A stretch of 56,567 nucleotides of DNA from Anaerolineae bacterium. Lineage in GTDB: Bacteria; Chloroflexota; Anaerolineae; Aggregatilineales; Phototrophicaceae. Below, in pieces: positions 48,233 to 56,495 of the stretch (the first letter of the stretch is position 1; each line of letters starts with the position of its first letter). A program made the position numbers and the translations under genes. The notes under the pieces are model-generated. The model was not told the origin of the DNA, made no database searches, and was given only the letters and a program-made list of their open reading frames with translations. The stretch spans positions 1 through 56,567 of the forward strand of contig JALHNT010000045.1 in NCBI GenBank assembly GCA_022843385.1, in the 5' to 3' direction.

Positions 48233-48550
48233 TTATCGAGCAGGCTCGTTTCCAATCAAAGTTGCCACATAGTAGCGGCATTCGCTTAGACCAGCTTTTG
48301 CGATACTCGACAGTAGATGATCGATTGTAACCCGATTGGGATCGTAGGTGACTACAGCGACACCTTTTTCAAGGAAAATATCGACAACGAGAATGCCGTC
48401 TAGCCGCGAAAGCTCATTGCGAACCAATGTGGCACACTTTGAACAATCCATGTTTAGCACATCTAAAAAAGCCACCGTCGCCGTGAGAAGGACTGCTTGA
48501 TCGTTTTGGTTTTCTACTGGTTCAACAGGTTTGAGTTGGTGGTCACTCAT
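48233..48550 (-). CDS. HMA-domain copper-binding protein
   Basis: 105 residues. ATG 48550 follows AAGGAAA. Residues about 23-90 form an HMA domain: AFLDVLNMDCSKCATLVRNEL with CxxC metal ligands, and KGVAVVTYDPNRVT. The N-terminal extension is acidic, and the C-terminus (YYVATLIGNEPAR) has no known motif. It may deliver copper to the YHS-CopA ATPase encoded divergently at 49072, or act as a regulator-like sensor. It reads in the same direction as the CBM48-like gene 51 bp upstream of its start. Confidence 0.85.
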   Translation of the reverse strand: MSDHQLKPVEPVENQNDQAVLLTATVAFLDVLNMDCSKCATLVRNELSRLDGILVVDIFLEKGVAVVTYDPNRVTIDHLLSSIAKAGLSECRYYVATLIGNEPAR

Positions 48551-48601
48551 GATGATTTTCCTTCACATTGTTCTACAGTAGGTCAATTCGGGTTGACCGA
48601 G

Positions 48602-48895
48602 TCAGGTGACAACCACAGAATTTTCCTCGCCATAACCATTGGGGGCATAGTGATCGGCCTGAGCATCGTTAAGCCAGTTCTCCCCATCAACCAGATAGCG
48701 GAACTGGTATTCCCGATGTGTCTCCAGGTTCAGGGTGATTTGCCAGGTGTTATCAGGTTGGTGCTGCAAAGAGTGCGACATCTGCCAGGTATTGAATTCA
48801 CCGAGCAGATGAACCGTATTGGCCTCTGAATCGAGTGAAACCACAAAAGTCACCCGCACAGTATTGTCTCGTTCAACATTTCCCTTGGTCAACAT
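48602..48895 (-). CDS. Stand-alone CBM48-like (glycogen-binding) domain protein
   Basis: 97 residues from ATG 48895, chosen because GAGGTGG lies 5 bases upstream; ATG 48916 lacks one. The whole protein is a CBM48/AMPK-type glycogen-binding fold: VRVTFVVSLDSEANTVHLLGEF, NTWQMSHSLQ, TWQITLNLE, YQFRYLVDGENWLNDAQADHY. It has no catalytic part. Single-domain proteins of this kind may bind storage polysaccharide or act as regulatory subunits. It is divergent from the YHS-CopA gene and shares the region with two 7-2-7 operators. Its presence in a copper locus is unexpected. Confidence 0.85.
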   Translation of the reverse strand: MLTKGNVERDNTVRVTFVVSLDSEANTVHLLGEFNTWQMSHSLQHQPDNTWQITLNLETHREYQFRYLVDGENWLNDAQADHYAPNGYGEENSVVVT

Positions 48896-48950
48896 AATGT
48901 CCACCTCTTTCTCCATACCCTGAGCATACTACACATGGGAACTCAACATA

Positions 48951-48966
48951 AGCGCTATGTTGCGTA
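48951..48966. promoter_or_regulatory. 7-2-7 operator (AGCGCTA-TG-TTGCGTA)
   Basis: First of a pair 23 bp apart, the same spacing as the pair at 40842/40865. It lies between the CBM48-like gene and YHS-CopA. Confidence 0.55.
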
Positions 48967-48973
48967 CCTCAGG

Positions 48974-48989
48974 TACGCCATTTAGCGGG
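48974..48989. promoter_or_regulatory. 7-2-7 operator (TACGCCA-TT-TAGCGGG)
   Basis: Second of the pair. The left half is identical to the perfect site at 28018. A TAGAAT -10-like element lies at 49036-49041 before YHS-CopA. Confidence 0.6.
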
Positions 48990-49071
48990 GGGTTAAACAG
49001 GTTGGATAGCGCTTATCTACCTCTCGCTTAACGCCTAGAATGTGAATAGATGTCAGCAAGGAGAGGAAAAT

Positions 49072-51765
49072 ATGGCGAAAGATCCTGTATGCGGTATGGA
49101 CGTTGAGCCACAGTCAGCGTTCGCAACCCGTAAACATATGAGCCAGGATTTTTTCTTCTGCTCTCAACCGTGTGTTGACACCTTTGATCGCAACCCACAT
49201 CAATACGGGCACCTCTCGCATCATACTGCCCATGCAAGTGAGGTCATCTCAGGTGTCGCCGTGCATCACGACCATGTTCAGATCAACGGCAATGGTGCTG
49301 GTGCGCCTACCCGTATCGAATTAGCCGTTATCGGGCTTCAACGATCGGGTGGCCCGGCGTTAGAACGAGCCATTACCGCTATTCCTGGTGTCAGCCGAGC
49401 AATTGTGAACACAAAAGAGAGCCGCGTTTTTATTGACTATGACCCTGAGAGCGCTAATGTGTCTGACCTGCTGGAGGCTGTGCGGAGTGCCGGTTTTACA
49501 CCCGGTATTCAGCACCTCAGGCTCAGGGTCAAAGGTCTCTATTGCGCTGAATGTGTTGGAAGAATAGAAGCTGCCTTGAAAGCTGTGCCCGGCGTGCTGG
49601 ACGCTACCATGAATGCTGCCACTGATGAAGTCCGTGTAGAGTATGCTCCCAGCATAGGCAATCTGAGCCGTTTAACACAAGCCATTGAGGAAGCTGGCCC
49701 TTATAAGGCAACACGTGCGGCTGAAGCATCCGAACCGGAAATTGACAAAGAAGCGCAGGCAACCGAGAAGGAATATCGGGCACTGATGCGTAAATGGTGG
49801 TTTGCTGCCGCAGTTGGGGTTCCGACGATGATCCTCTCGTATCCCTGGATTTTCCCAATTTTACGTGACTGGTTTCCGCGTGGCAGCGACAGTTTGCATT
49901 ATGTATGGTACGCGATGGGGGTCGCCAGCCTTGCGGTATTGGTTTACTCCGGCAGCCAGTTTTTTGTCGGCATGTGGGAGGGGCTGAAGCATCGCTCGGC
50001 CAACATGCACACGTTGATTGCCATCGGTACTGGGACAGCCTGGCTGTACTCGACCATTGCCCTGCTTTTCCCCAGTATTTTCCCATCCGAGGAGTTTACC
50101 GATGTGTACTACGACGTGACGGTTGTCGTGACTGCGTTGGTTGTACTTGGTCTGGCAATGGAGTTAAAGGCAAAAGGGCGCACCTCCGAAGCGATTAAGA
50201 AGCTGATTGGGCTACAAGCAAAAACAGCCAGGGTGGTACGAGAGGGCAAAGAACTGGACATTCCTGTCGAAGAAGTGCTGGTCAACGACATCGTTATTGT
50301 TCGACCCGGTGAAAAAATCCCGGTAGATGGCGAGGTTATCGAAGGTCAGTCAGCAGTGGATGAGTCGATGATTACCGGCGAGTCGTTGCCCGTGTCCAAG
50401 AAGCTCGGCGATGAGGTGATCGGCGCGACGATTAACAAAACCGGTAGTTTCAAATTCCGCGCGACCAAGGTCGGCAAAGATACGGCACTGGCAAACATCA
50501 TTCGGCTGGTTCAGGATGCACAGGGGAGCAAAGTGCCCATCCAGCGCATTGTTGACCGCGTTTCAGGCTATTTCACTCCTGCCGTGATGATCCTCGCCAT
50601 TATCGGTTTTGTAGTCTGGTATAACTTCGGGCCGGCCCCGTCTCTAGCCTACGCCCTCATTATTGCTGTGACCACGCTGATTATCGCCTGCCCCTGTGCG
50701 CTTGGGATGGCGACACCTATGAGCCTGACCACAGGGATTGGTCTGGGAGCGCAAAATGGCATCCTCATTCGATCAGGTGATGCCCTCCAAACGGCTGAAC
50801 GGCTCAATGCCATCATTCTTGACAAGACGGGGACCATCACACATGGCAAACCCGCCCTGACAGATGTCATTCTCGCTTCTGGACAGGATGAAAATTGGGT
50901 GCTGCGTTTAGCGGCATCCGTCGAAAAGTTGTCTGAGCATCCGCTGGCACTGGCGATTGTCGAAGGCGTACAGGCGCGTGGGTTAACAGTGAGCGAACCG
51001 AACGAATTCGAGGCTGTTCCTGGTCATGGGGTTTCGGCTGTTGTCGAAGGACACCGGGTTCTGATCGGCAACATGAAACTGATGAACCGTGAAGGTATGG
51101 TTCTGAATGGGTTGGAGGAAAAGTCGAAGGCGCTGGCTGACGATGGCAAAACTCCGATGTTTATCGCCGTCGATGGAGAACTAGCGGGCATTATCGCTGT
51201 CGCCGATACCGTCAAAGAAGACTCTAAAGCCGCCATCAGTGTGTTGAAAAAGATGGGGCTGGAAGTGGTGATGATTACAGGCGATAACGAACGCACTGCC
51301 AATGCCATTGCTCGACAAGTGGGAGTAGATCGCGTTCTTGCCGAGGTGCTGCCGCAGGACAAAGCCTTCAACGTGCAGAAATTGCAGCTCGAAGGCAAAA
51401 AGGTGGCAATGGTCGGTGATGGCATCAACGATGCTCCCGCCTTAGCACAAGCTGACGTGGGACTGGCAATCGGCACAGGCACAGATGTTGCCATTGAAGC
51501 TTCGGACATCACGCTCATTAAGGGCAGCCTGATGGGGGTTGTCACGGCCATTCAAATCAGCCGCGCCACCATGCGGAATGTCTATCAAAACCTGTTCGGC
51601 GCATTTATCTACAACACTGCTGGGCTTCCCATTGCGCTGGGTGTTCTCTATCCCTTCCTGGGTGTTCTGTTATCGCCGTTGCTCGCTGCGCTTGCGATGT
51701 CCTTCAGCAGCGTAACTGTGATTAGCAACGCCAATCGCCTGAAAGGGTGGAAACCAGCCCAGTGA
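49072..51765 (+). CDS. copA: CopA-type P1B ATPase with N-terminal YHS domain
   Basis: 897 residues from ATG 49072 (GGAGAGG 7 bases upstream). Residues 3-46 form a YHS domain (KDPVCGMDVEP, FFFCSQPCVDTFDRNPHQY). A first HMA-like domain (about 83-146) has lost its cysteines (VIGLQRSGGPA), while a second (about 148-215) keeps YC158AEC161. Pump motifs are MITGESLP, IAC540PC542ALGMATP, D584KTGTITHG, SEHPLALAI and MVGDGINDAPAL. It exports Cu(I). The YHS domain probably loads or senses copper, and echoes the YHS domain of the kinase at 38022. It is the third copper ATPase in 22 kb. Confidence 0.95.
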   Translation: MAKDPVCGMDVEPQSAFATRKHMSQDFFFCSQPCVDTFDRNPHQYGHLSHHTAHASEVISGVAVHHDHVQINGNGAGAPTRIELAVIGLQRSGGPALERAITAIPGVSRAIVNTKESRVFIDYDPESANVSDLLEAVRSAGFTPGIQHLRLRVKGLYCAECVGRIEAALKAVPGVLDATMNAATDEVRVEYAPSIGNLSRLTQAIEEAGPYKATRAAEASEPEIDKEAQATEKEYRALMRKWWFAAAVGVPTMILSYPWIFPILRDWFPRGSDSLHYVWYAMGVASLAVLVYSGSQFFVGMWEGLKHRSANMHTLIAIGTGTAWLYSTIALLFPSIFPSEEFTDVYYDVTVVVTALVVLGLAMELKAKGRTSEAIKKLIGLQAKTARVVREGKELDIPVEEVLVNDIVIVRPGEKIPVDGEVIEGQSAVDESMITGESLPVSKKLGDEVIGATINKTGSFKFRATKVGKDTALANIIRLVQDAQGSKVPIQRIVDRVSGYFTPAVMILAIIGFVVWYNFGPAPSLAYALIIAVTTLIIACPCALGMATPMSLTTGIGLGAQNGILIRSGDALQTAERLNAIILDKTGTITHGKPALTDVILASGQDENWVLRLAASVEKLSEHPLALAIVEGVQARGLTVSEPNEFEAVPGHGVSAVVEGHRVLIGNMKLMNREGMVLNGLEEKSKALADDGKTPMFIAVDGELAGIIAVADTVKEDSKAAISVLKKMGLEVVMITGDNERTANAIARQVGVDRVLAEVLPQDKAFNVQKLQLEGKKVAMVGDGINDAPALAQADVGLAIGTGTDVAIEASDITLIKGSLMGVVTAIQISRATMRNVYQNLFGAFIYNTAGLPIALGVLYPFLGVLLSPLLAALAMSFSSVTVISNANRLKGWKPAQ

Positions 51766-51863
51766 AAAATCACCTATTCCCGATGGCATAGGGATGTCAT
51801 CGCTAGAGGAATTGAACTCAGTTATACGCACACATGTAACGTGCAGAATAGAGGAGAAGCATA

Positions 51864-52469
51864 ATGTCCGCACACAAAGTGAAAACGATACAGGGTGTAG
51901 TCGTTCAGGATCCGCCTATCGCTCGCTTTCTGTTTGGTGATACTCGGTTCGCATGGTTTTGGCTCATCGTCCGCGTGCTGCTAGGCTGGCAGTGGCTCAG
52001 TTCAGGCTGGGGAAAATTGCAGAATCCTGATTGGATGCAGGGTGGGATCGCCCTACAGGGTTTCTGGGAACGGGCTGTTCAAATACCTGAAGCGGGTCGC
52101 CCGCCGATTACGTTTGACTGGTATCGTGGATTCATTCAAGGGCTGCTTGATGGGCAAGCCTATACGTGGTTTGCTCCTCTGGTCGCCTTTGGAGAAACTC
52201 TAATTGGGGTAGGCTTAATCATCGGGGCATTCGTCGGTATTGCGGCCTTTTTCGGGGCGTTCATGAACTGGAACTTCATCATGGCGGGTTCCGCGAGCAC
52301 TAACGGACTGCTCGGACTGGCGGCATTATTTCTCATTCTGGCGTGGAAAATCGCAGGATGGTATGGAGCAGATCGTTGGCTTCTGCCTCGGCTTGGAACG
52401 CCCTGGATAAAACGACAGGGTGTTCTCGCGCCTGAAGTTGTGCCTATTGCGGAATCAGCGACCGATTGA
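51864..52469 (+). CDS. DoxX-family membrane protein
   Basis: 201 residues. ATG 51864 follows AGAGGAGA. Four membrane segments are visible, at roughly 30-50, 105-125, 128-148 and 150-168. The DoxX signature region FWLIVRVLLGWQWLSSGWGKLQN and the later WNFIMAGSASTNGL match the thiosulfate:quinone-reductase large-subunit-like group. Such proteins are often linked with terminal oxidases or sulfur/redox enzymes. It follows YHS-CopA and precedes the cupredoxin-like gene, so quinone-linked redox chemistry of copper is a fair inference. Confidence 0.88.
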   Translation: MSAHKVKTIQGVVVQDPPIARFLFGDTRFAWFWLIVRVLLGWQWLSSGWGKLQNPDWMQGGIALQGFWERAVQIPEAGRPPITFDWYRGFIQGLLDGQAYTWFAPLVAFGETLIGVGLIIGAFVGIAAFFGAFMNWNFIMAGSASTNGLLGLAALFLILAWKIAGWYGADRWLLPRLGTPWIKRQGVLAPEVVPIAESATD

Positions 52470-52526
52470 AGCTGTCCTCGTCGCGTATTCTGTCAAATGC
52501 CGTCTGAAAGGTAAGGAGTGACATCT

Positions 52527-52904
52527 ATGACCCCTGACAAAATCATCGTAACCATCGCTGGGCTTGGACTGATCGTGTTCATCATCTGGTTCTTCTGGCT
52601 AATCAAGCGTCCGGGAGTGAAAGCAACGATGGGCAGCAGCGGCTACCAAGAAGCCATGGTGCTGGTCAAAGGAGGCTACACACCGGACATCATTATCGTC
52701 GATCATGGAAAACCCGTAAGGCTCAATTTCCTGCGAACCGAGTCGGCGTCCTGCTCCGAGATGGTCGTCTTCCCGGACTTCAAAAAGAGCAGCAAACTGC
52801 CTGAAGGTGAGACAGTAGCCATTGAGTTGATGCCGGATAAACCCGGTGAATACGAATTCCAGTGCCAGATGGGGATGTTCCGGGGTAAACTTGTTGTTGA
52901 GTGA
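52527..52904 (+). CDS. Membrane-anchored cupredoxin-like protein
   Basis: 125 residues from ATG 52527 (AAGGAG 9 bases upstream; GTG 52518 is not supported). A membrane segment (about 5-24; IIVTIAGLGLIVFIIWFFWL) anchors a Cupredoxin_1-type domain: VKGGYTPDIIIVDHGKPVRLNF, SASCSEMVVFPDF, GEYEFQCQMGMFRGKLVVE. The ESxSC and FQCQMGM elements carry Cys and Met copper ligands, but a histidine at the usual place in the last loop (CxxH) is replaced, so it may be a Cu-binding rather than an electron-transfer protein. It works outside the membrane, probably scavenging copper. Confidence 0.85.
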   Translation: MTPDKIIVTIAGLGLIVFIIWFFWLIKRPGVKATMGSSGYQEAMVLVKGGYTPDIIIVDHGKPVRLNFLRTESASCSEMVVFPDFKKSSKLPEGETVAIELMPDKPGEYEFQCQMGMFRGKLVVE

Positions 52905-53183
52905 ACCATGTGGGCAGGTGCATAGAGTGCCTGCCTGCTGTGTTATCAATACCGAGTTGGGTTCTCTGCGTTATTTTATTGGGTTCTTCCCGTTTTTTTG
53001 TGACAACCAGGACTGGTAGATAGCAAGTCCAACTTAAAGAGGGAAAAGGATCTGGGACCCATTATCACTTGATTTTATTTTGCCCCATCTTTGATGATAG
53101 AGTCTCAAACATCTGATTCAGTTATAAACGGTGTAGGTTGGAGCGTAAAATAGTGATTGAAGCAGTTGCTCTGAGGGTCAAGG
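52905..53183. other. Intergenic region before the OmpR-type system
   Basis: 279 bases without a gene. A weak hairpin, GGCAGG and CCTGCC (52913-52935), just after the cupredoxin stop may end that transcript. The rest is AT-rich and probably holds the promoter of the two-component operon. No 7-2-7 operator is seen here. Confidence 0.4.
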
Positions 53184-53870
53184 ATGGCAAGAACCGTCTT
53201 AATCATTGAAGATGAAGCTAAAATTGTGCGCACCGTCCGGCTCTACCTAGAACAAGCCGGTTACAGTGTGGTATGGTCTGCCGACGGCACCCAAGGGTTG
53301 GCGGCATTCCGCCATGAAAAACCGACACTGGTGATCCTAGACTTGAACCTACCCGGTCAACTTGATGGTCTTGATGTGTGCCGCGCATTACGGCGCGATT
53401 CGAATGTACCAGTGATTATGCTGACTGCTCGGAGCGAAGAAACAGACCGGCTGATTGGTCTAGAGTTGGGTGCCGACGATTACATTACCAAGCCCTTCTC
53501 GCCCCGCGAACTGGTCGCGCGAGTGCGGGCGGTACTCCGACGGACTGAGCAGCCAGAAATCATGCCAGAGATCGTTGAAGCCGCCGATATCCAGGCTGAC
53601 TTACAGCGGCGCAGCGTAACGGTTGCTGGTGTTCCCGTTGAGCTAACCGCCAATGAATTCGATCTCCTGATTACCATGATGCGCTATCCGGGTCGGGTGT
53701 ATACCCGCGCTCAACTCCTCGAAGCCACGCAGGGCGCAAGCTATGAAGGGTACGAACGCACCATTGACCAGCATGTGAAAAATTTGAGACAAAAAATCGA
53801 ACCCGATACCCACGAACCGCGCTACATCCTCACCGTGCGGAGTATCGGTTACAAGTTCACGGAGGGTTAG
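53184..53870 (+). CDS. OmpR/PhoB-family response regulator
   Basis: 228 residues. The receiver has LIIEDEAKI, phospho-acceptor Asp in LVILDLNLPG, the Thr in IMLTARSEE, and Lys in YITKPFSP. The winged-helix output domain at about 130-228 contains ELTANEFDLLITMMRYPGRVY and GYERTIDQHVKNLRQKI, ending RSIGYKF. It is followed 5 bp later by its Met-rich-sensor kinase. Such pairs (CopRS, CusRS) control copper efflux. A direct repeat TTCACA-N5-CTCACA at 55506-55522 upstream of the downstream exported protein is a possible binding site. Confidence 0.93.
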   Translation: MARTVLIIEDEAKIVRTVRLYLEQAGYSVVWSADGTQGLAAFRHEKPTLVILDLNLPGQLDGLDVCRALRRDSNVPVIMLTARSEETDRLIGLELGADDYITKPFSPRELVARVRAVLRRTEQPEIMPEIVEAADIQADLQRRSVTVAGVPVELTANEFDLLITMMRYPGRVYTRAQLLEATQGASYEGYERTIDQHVKNLRQKIEPDTHEPRYILTVRSIGYKFTEG

Positions 53871-53875
53871 CCCGC

Positions 53876-55324
53876 ATGCACAGCCTGTGGACCAAGTTGA
53901 TGGGTGCTTTTGTGCTGGTGATTCTGGTTGGTACTGGCATGGTCGTGTTCCTGATGAGCCAGACGACGTCCAACCAGTTTGAACTCTACATCACCCAGAC
54001 GGGACAACAGCGGGCAATTCAACTCGCTCCTGTCGCAGCCGACTACTATACCCGTTCCCGTAGTTGGAATGGCATTGATACCGCGCTACGTAATCCCTGG
54101 GGTTACAGTATGACCTCCGGTGACATGGGCAATGGGATGATAGACGGCGACATGATGGGAGACATGGGGGGGTGGTCTGGTCACGACATGAGCGAACCCG
54201 ATATGGTGGATGATAGGGCAATTATCTTCAGCGACCGCATCATTCTGGCACAAGCCGATGGAACGGTTGTGGTAGATACCGCGGGGACTTTAACCGGAAG
54301 TCAGTTGCAAACCGATGATCTTGCCAGAGGAGCGCCAATCATCGCTGGCGGACAGCGAATCGGTACGCTCATCATTACGCCGCTGGATATACCGGCTACT
54401 CCGGCGGGCGATTTTCTCAGCGCGGTGAATCGTTCTGCTTTGTTGGCTGGCATTGCGGCTGGCAGCGTTGCCCTCATCCTGGGGTCAGTACTGTTCGTTC
54501 AAATCATTCGTCCTCTCCGCAGGCTGTCCACTGCGGCGCAGGGCATCGCGACGGGCGATTTGAGTCAGCGCGTTCAGTTAAGCAGTCACGATGAAATCAG
54601 TCAGGTCTCAGCGACGTTCAACCACATGGCAGAAACCTTGCAGCGTTATGCTGCTGAACGGCGCAACATGATGGGTGACATCGCACACGATCTGCGTACT
54701 CCATTGTCCATCATCCAGAGCAACCTTGAAGCCATGTTGGATGGCGTGCTGCCTGCGACCCCTGAAGAGTTGTCTTCACTGCACCAGGAAACCCTGCACC
54801 TCAACCGGCTTATCACGGATCTGCGTACCCTTTCATTGGCGGAGTCCGGGCAGCTGCACCTGCAAAAGCAGACGGTTGAGCCGGGATCACTCGTCCAACA
54901 GGTCTCTGACCGGATGCATCTGAGCGCTGAGGAGAAAAATATCACCCTCGAAACGGATATTGCATCTGATCTGCCACAGGTTCAAGCCGATCCAGAGCGA
55001 CTCATGCAGGTGATGACGAACCTGGTCGATAATGCGATTCGCTACAACACGAAGGGCAGCCGGGTCATCGTCGCCGCACGCCCTGCTAAAGAGTGTATTG
55101 AACTGTCAGTCAGTGACAATGGACCGGGTATTCCAACTGAAGATATTCCCCATCTCTTCGAGCGTTTCTGGCGGGCGGAGAAATCTCGTAATCGCGCGAC
55201 GGGTGGATCAGGATTGGGACTAGCCATTGTCAAACAACTGGTCGAAGCCCATCACGGTCAGGTACAGGTAGAAAGCCAGCCAGGAAGCGGTACGCGCTTC
55301 ACGGTTCACCTTCCGGTCGCTTAA
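53876..55324 (+). CDS. Sensor histidine kinase with Met-rich periplasmic loop (CopS/CusS-like)
   Basis: 482 residues. ATG 53876 follows GGAGGG. Two membrane segments (about 8-28 and 183-205) enclose a sensor of about 155 residues that contains a Met/Asp/Gly-rich stretch (MTSGDMGNGMIDGDMMGDMGG), well suited to Cu(I) or Ag(I). HAMP, then HisKA with DIAHDLRTPLSI and HATPase_c (VDNAIRYNTKG, DNGPGIP, GGSGLGLAIVK) follow. It is a classical two-component kinase for the regulator just upstream, and a periplasmic copper sensor complementary to the cytoplasmic YHS-type kinase. The exported Met/His-rich protein downstream may be its target. Confidence 0.93.
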   Translation: MHSLWTKLMGAFVLVILVGTGMVVFLMSQTTSNQFELYITQTGQQRAIQLAPVAADYYTRSRSWNGIDTALRNPWGYSMTSGDMGNGMIDGDMMGDMGGWSGHDMSEPDMVDDRAIIFSDRIILAQADGTVVVDTAGTLTGSQLQTDDLARGAPIIAGGQRIGTLIITPLDIPATPAGDFLSAVNRSALLAGIAAGSVALILGSVLFVQIIRPLRRLSTAAQGIATGDLSQRVQLSSHDEISQVSATFNHMAETLQRYAAERRNMMGDIAHDLRTPLSIIQSNLEAMLDGVLPATPEELSSLHQETLHLNRLITDLRTLSLAESGQLHLQKQTVEPGSLVQQVSDRMHLSAEEKNITLETDIASDLPQVQADPERLMQVMTNLVDNAIRYNTKGSRVIVAARPAKECIELSVSDNGPGIPTEDIPHLFERFWRAEKSRNRATGGSGLGLAIVKQLVEAHHGQVQVESQPGSGTRFTVHLPVA

Positions 55325-55505
55325 TCTGAACCATATCGGTTCTAGCAGAACATAACCGGGTGTGCCCCGATTCACAATACGAATTATCTGTTCGGACGCT
55401 TCAATCCGCCTGAATACCCGCCTCTTCACCTCTGCTTCTCAATGCAAGATGCCTGTATCTGTATTGGCAGTTCGTTAGACCCCAGGAATGCGGGTCGTGA
55501 GCAAC

Positions 55506-55522
55506 TTCACAAAAACCTCACA
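55506..55522 (+). promoter_or_regulatory. Direct repeat TTCACA-N5-CTCACA
   Basis: Two half-sites 11 bp apart lie about 75 bases upstream of the Met/His-rich exported protein, the spacing usual for OmpR-family dimers. They may be bound by the regulator at 53184-53870. Confidence 0.35.
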
Positions 55523-55597
55523 CTAGCCGCATAAACAATACATGAAACAGCCGCATCCTGTAGGTAATGAATGAAATCGACTATAGGAGAAAATCTC

Positions 55598-56200
55598 ATG
55601 ACACTCAAACAGAAATTCCTCGGACTCACCCTGATCTCCATTCTGATTGTTGCAATCGGTGTTGGAGCATCCAGTGTGTTGGCGCAGAATGACGGCAATA
55701 CAACTCCTACTCCGTCTCCGTCTGGCACATCGGAGTATGGTTGGAACATGCATGGCATGATGTGGGGGAACTGGCAAGGCGAATCGATGTGGACAGCGGT
55801 TGCGAACACGCTCGGCATCGATGTGAACACACTCTTCACGGAACTGCAATCTGGCCGGACTCTCGCACAAATTGCCGAAGAACGAAATGTCGATGTCCAG
55901 ACCGTTTATGATGCTGCGTTGACCACCATGACTGATCACATGAATGCGATGGTCGAGTCGGGCTATATCACGCAGGCACAAGCGGACACGCAACTTACCT
56001 GGATGCGCGACAACATCGCCCAGATGCCTATGTTCAATGGTACTGGCTTCGGTCCCGGCATGATGGGGGGAATGATGGGCAACTACGGACATGGCATGAT
56101 GGGAAACGGAATGCATGGCGGGATGATGGAGGGCTACGGATGGAGCGGAATGCACGATGACTGGGATGATGGGCGGCATCATGGCGGTTGGGGGCGGTAA
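55598..56200 (+). CDS. Exported Met/His/Gly-rich protein, DUF2680-like
   Basis: 200 residues from ATG 55598, chosen over 55571 because AGGAGA lies 8 bases upstream. A signal peptide (about 1-28, ending SVLA-QN) is followed by a short linker, two helices (LGIDVNTLFTELQSGRTLAQIAEERNV and TMTDHMNAMVESGYITQAQADTQL) resembling DUF2680-type repeats of exported metal-related proteins, and a C-terminus rich in Met, His and Gly (GMMGGMMGNYGHGMM, MHGGMMEGYGW). The tail suits copper binding. It follows the OmpR-type system and probably is under its control. Confidence 0.8.
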   Translation: MTLKQKFLGLTLISILIVAIGVGASSVLAQNDGNTTPTPSPSGTSEYGWNMHGMMWGNWQGESMWTAVANTLGIDVNTLFTELQSGRTLAQIAEERNVDVQTVYDAALTTMTDHMNAMVESGYITQAQADTQLTWMRDNIAQMPMFNGTGFGPGMMGGMMGNYGHGMMGNGMHGGMMEGYGWSGMHDDWDDGRHHGGWGR

Positions 56201-56228
56201 CCTTAGACGCGACAATCGGTAATACTGG

Positions 56229-56268
56229 GAAGGGTGTCAGGGATACTTTGGCACCCTTCTTTCATTTC
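56229..56268 (+). terminator. Terminator of the Met/His-rich protein gene
   Basis: GAAGGGTG and CACCCTTC form an 8-bp stem with a 15-base loop, followed by TTTCATTTC. Confidence 0.7.
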
Positions 56269-56315
56269 TCCCTTGCCCTTACTTCACCAGACTACCTGAT
56301 CTCTCCTGCATGTCT

Positions 56316-56495
56316 TTAGGTGCATTTCTCACTGCACAGTACCACGCCACCCCGCTGTCTCATACCTGCAAGCAGGTACGGCTACGGGTTTGCTTCTGGC
56401 TTGCGCCGTTTCTCTCATAGCAAACCCGTGCCGCCCTTCGGGTGAGCAGCGGGAGACCCCGACGTGGTAAGACCTGTGCAGAAATGCACCTTAAC
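56316..56495. mobile_element. MITE-like or structured-RNA inverted-repeat element
   Basis: About 180 bases whose ends are imperfect inverted repeats. The left end AGGTGCATTTCT...GCACAG...TACCACG pairs with the right end CGTGGTAAGACCTGTGCAGAAATGCACCT. Inner arms ACGGGTTTGCT and AGCAAACCCGT pair as well. Inside are small palindromes ACCTGC-AA-GCAGGT and CCCTTCGGG. No reading frame is seen. The rest of the gap to the window end holds nothing recognisable. Confidence 0.6.
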
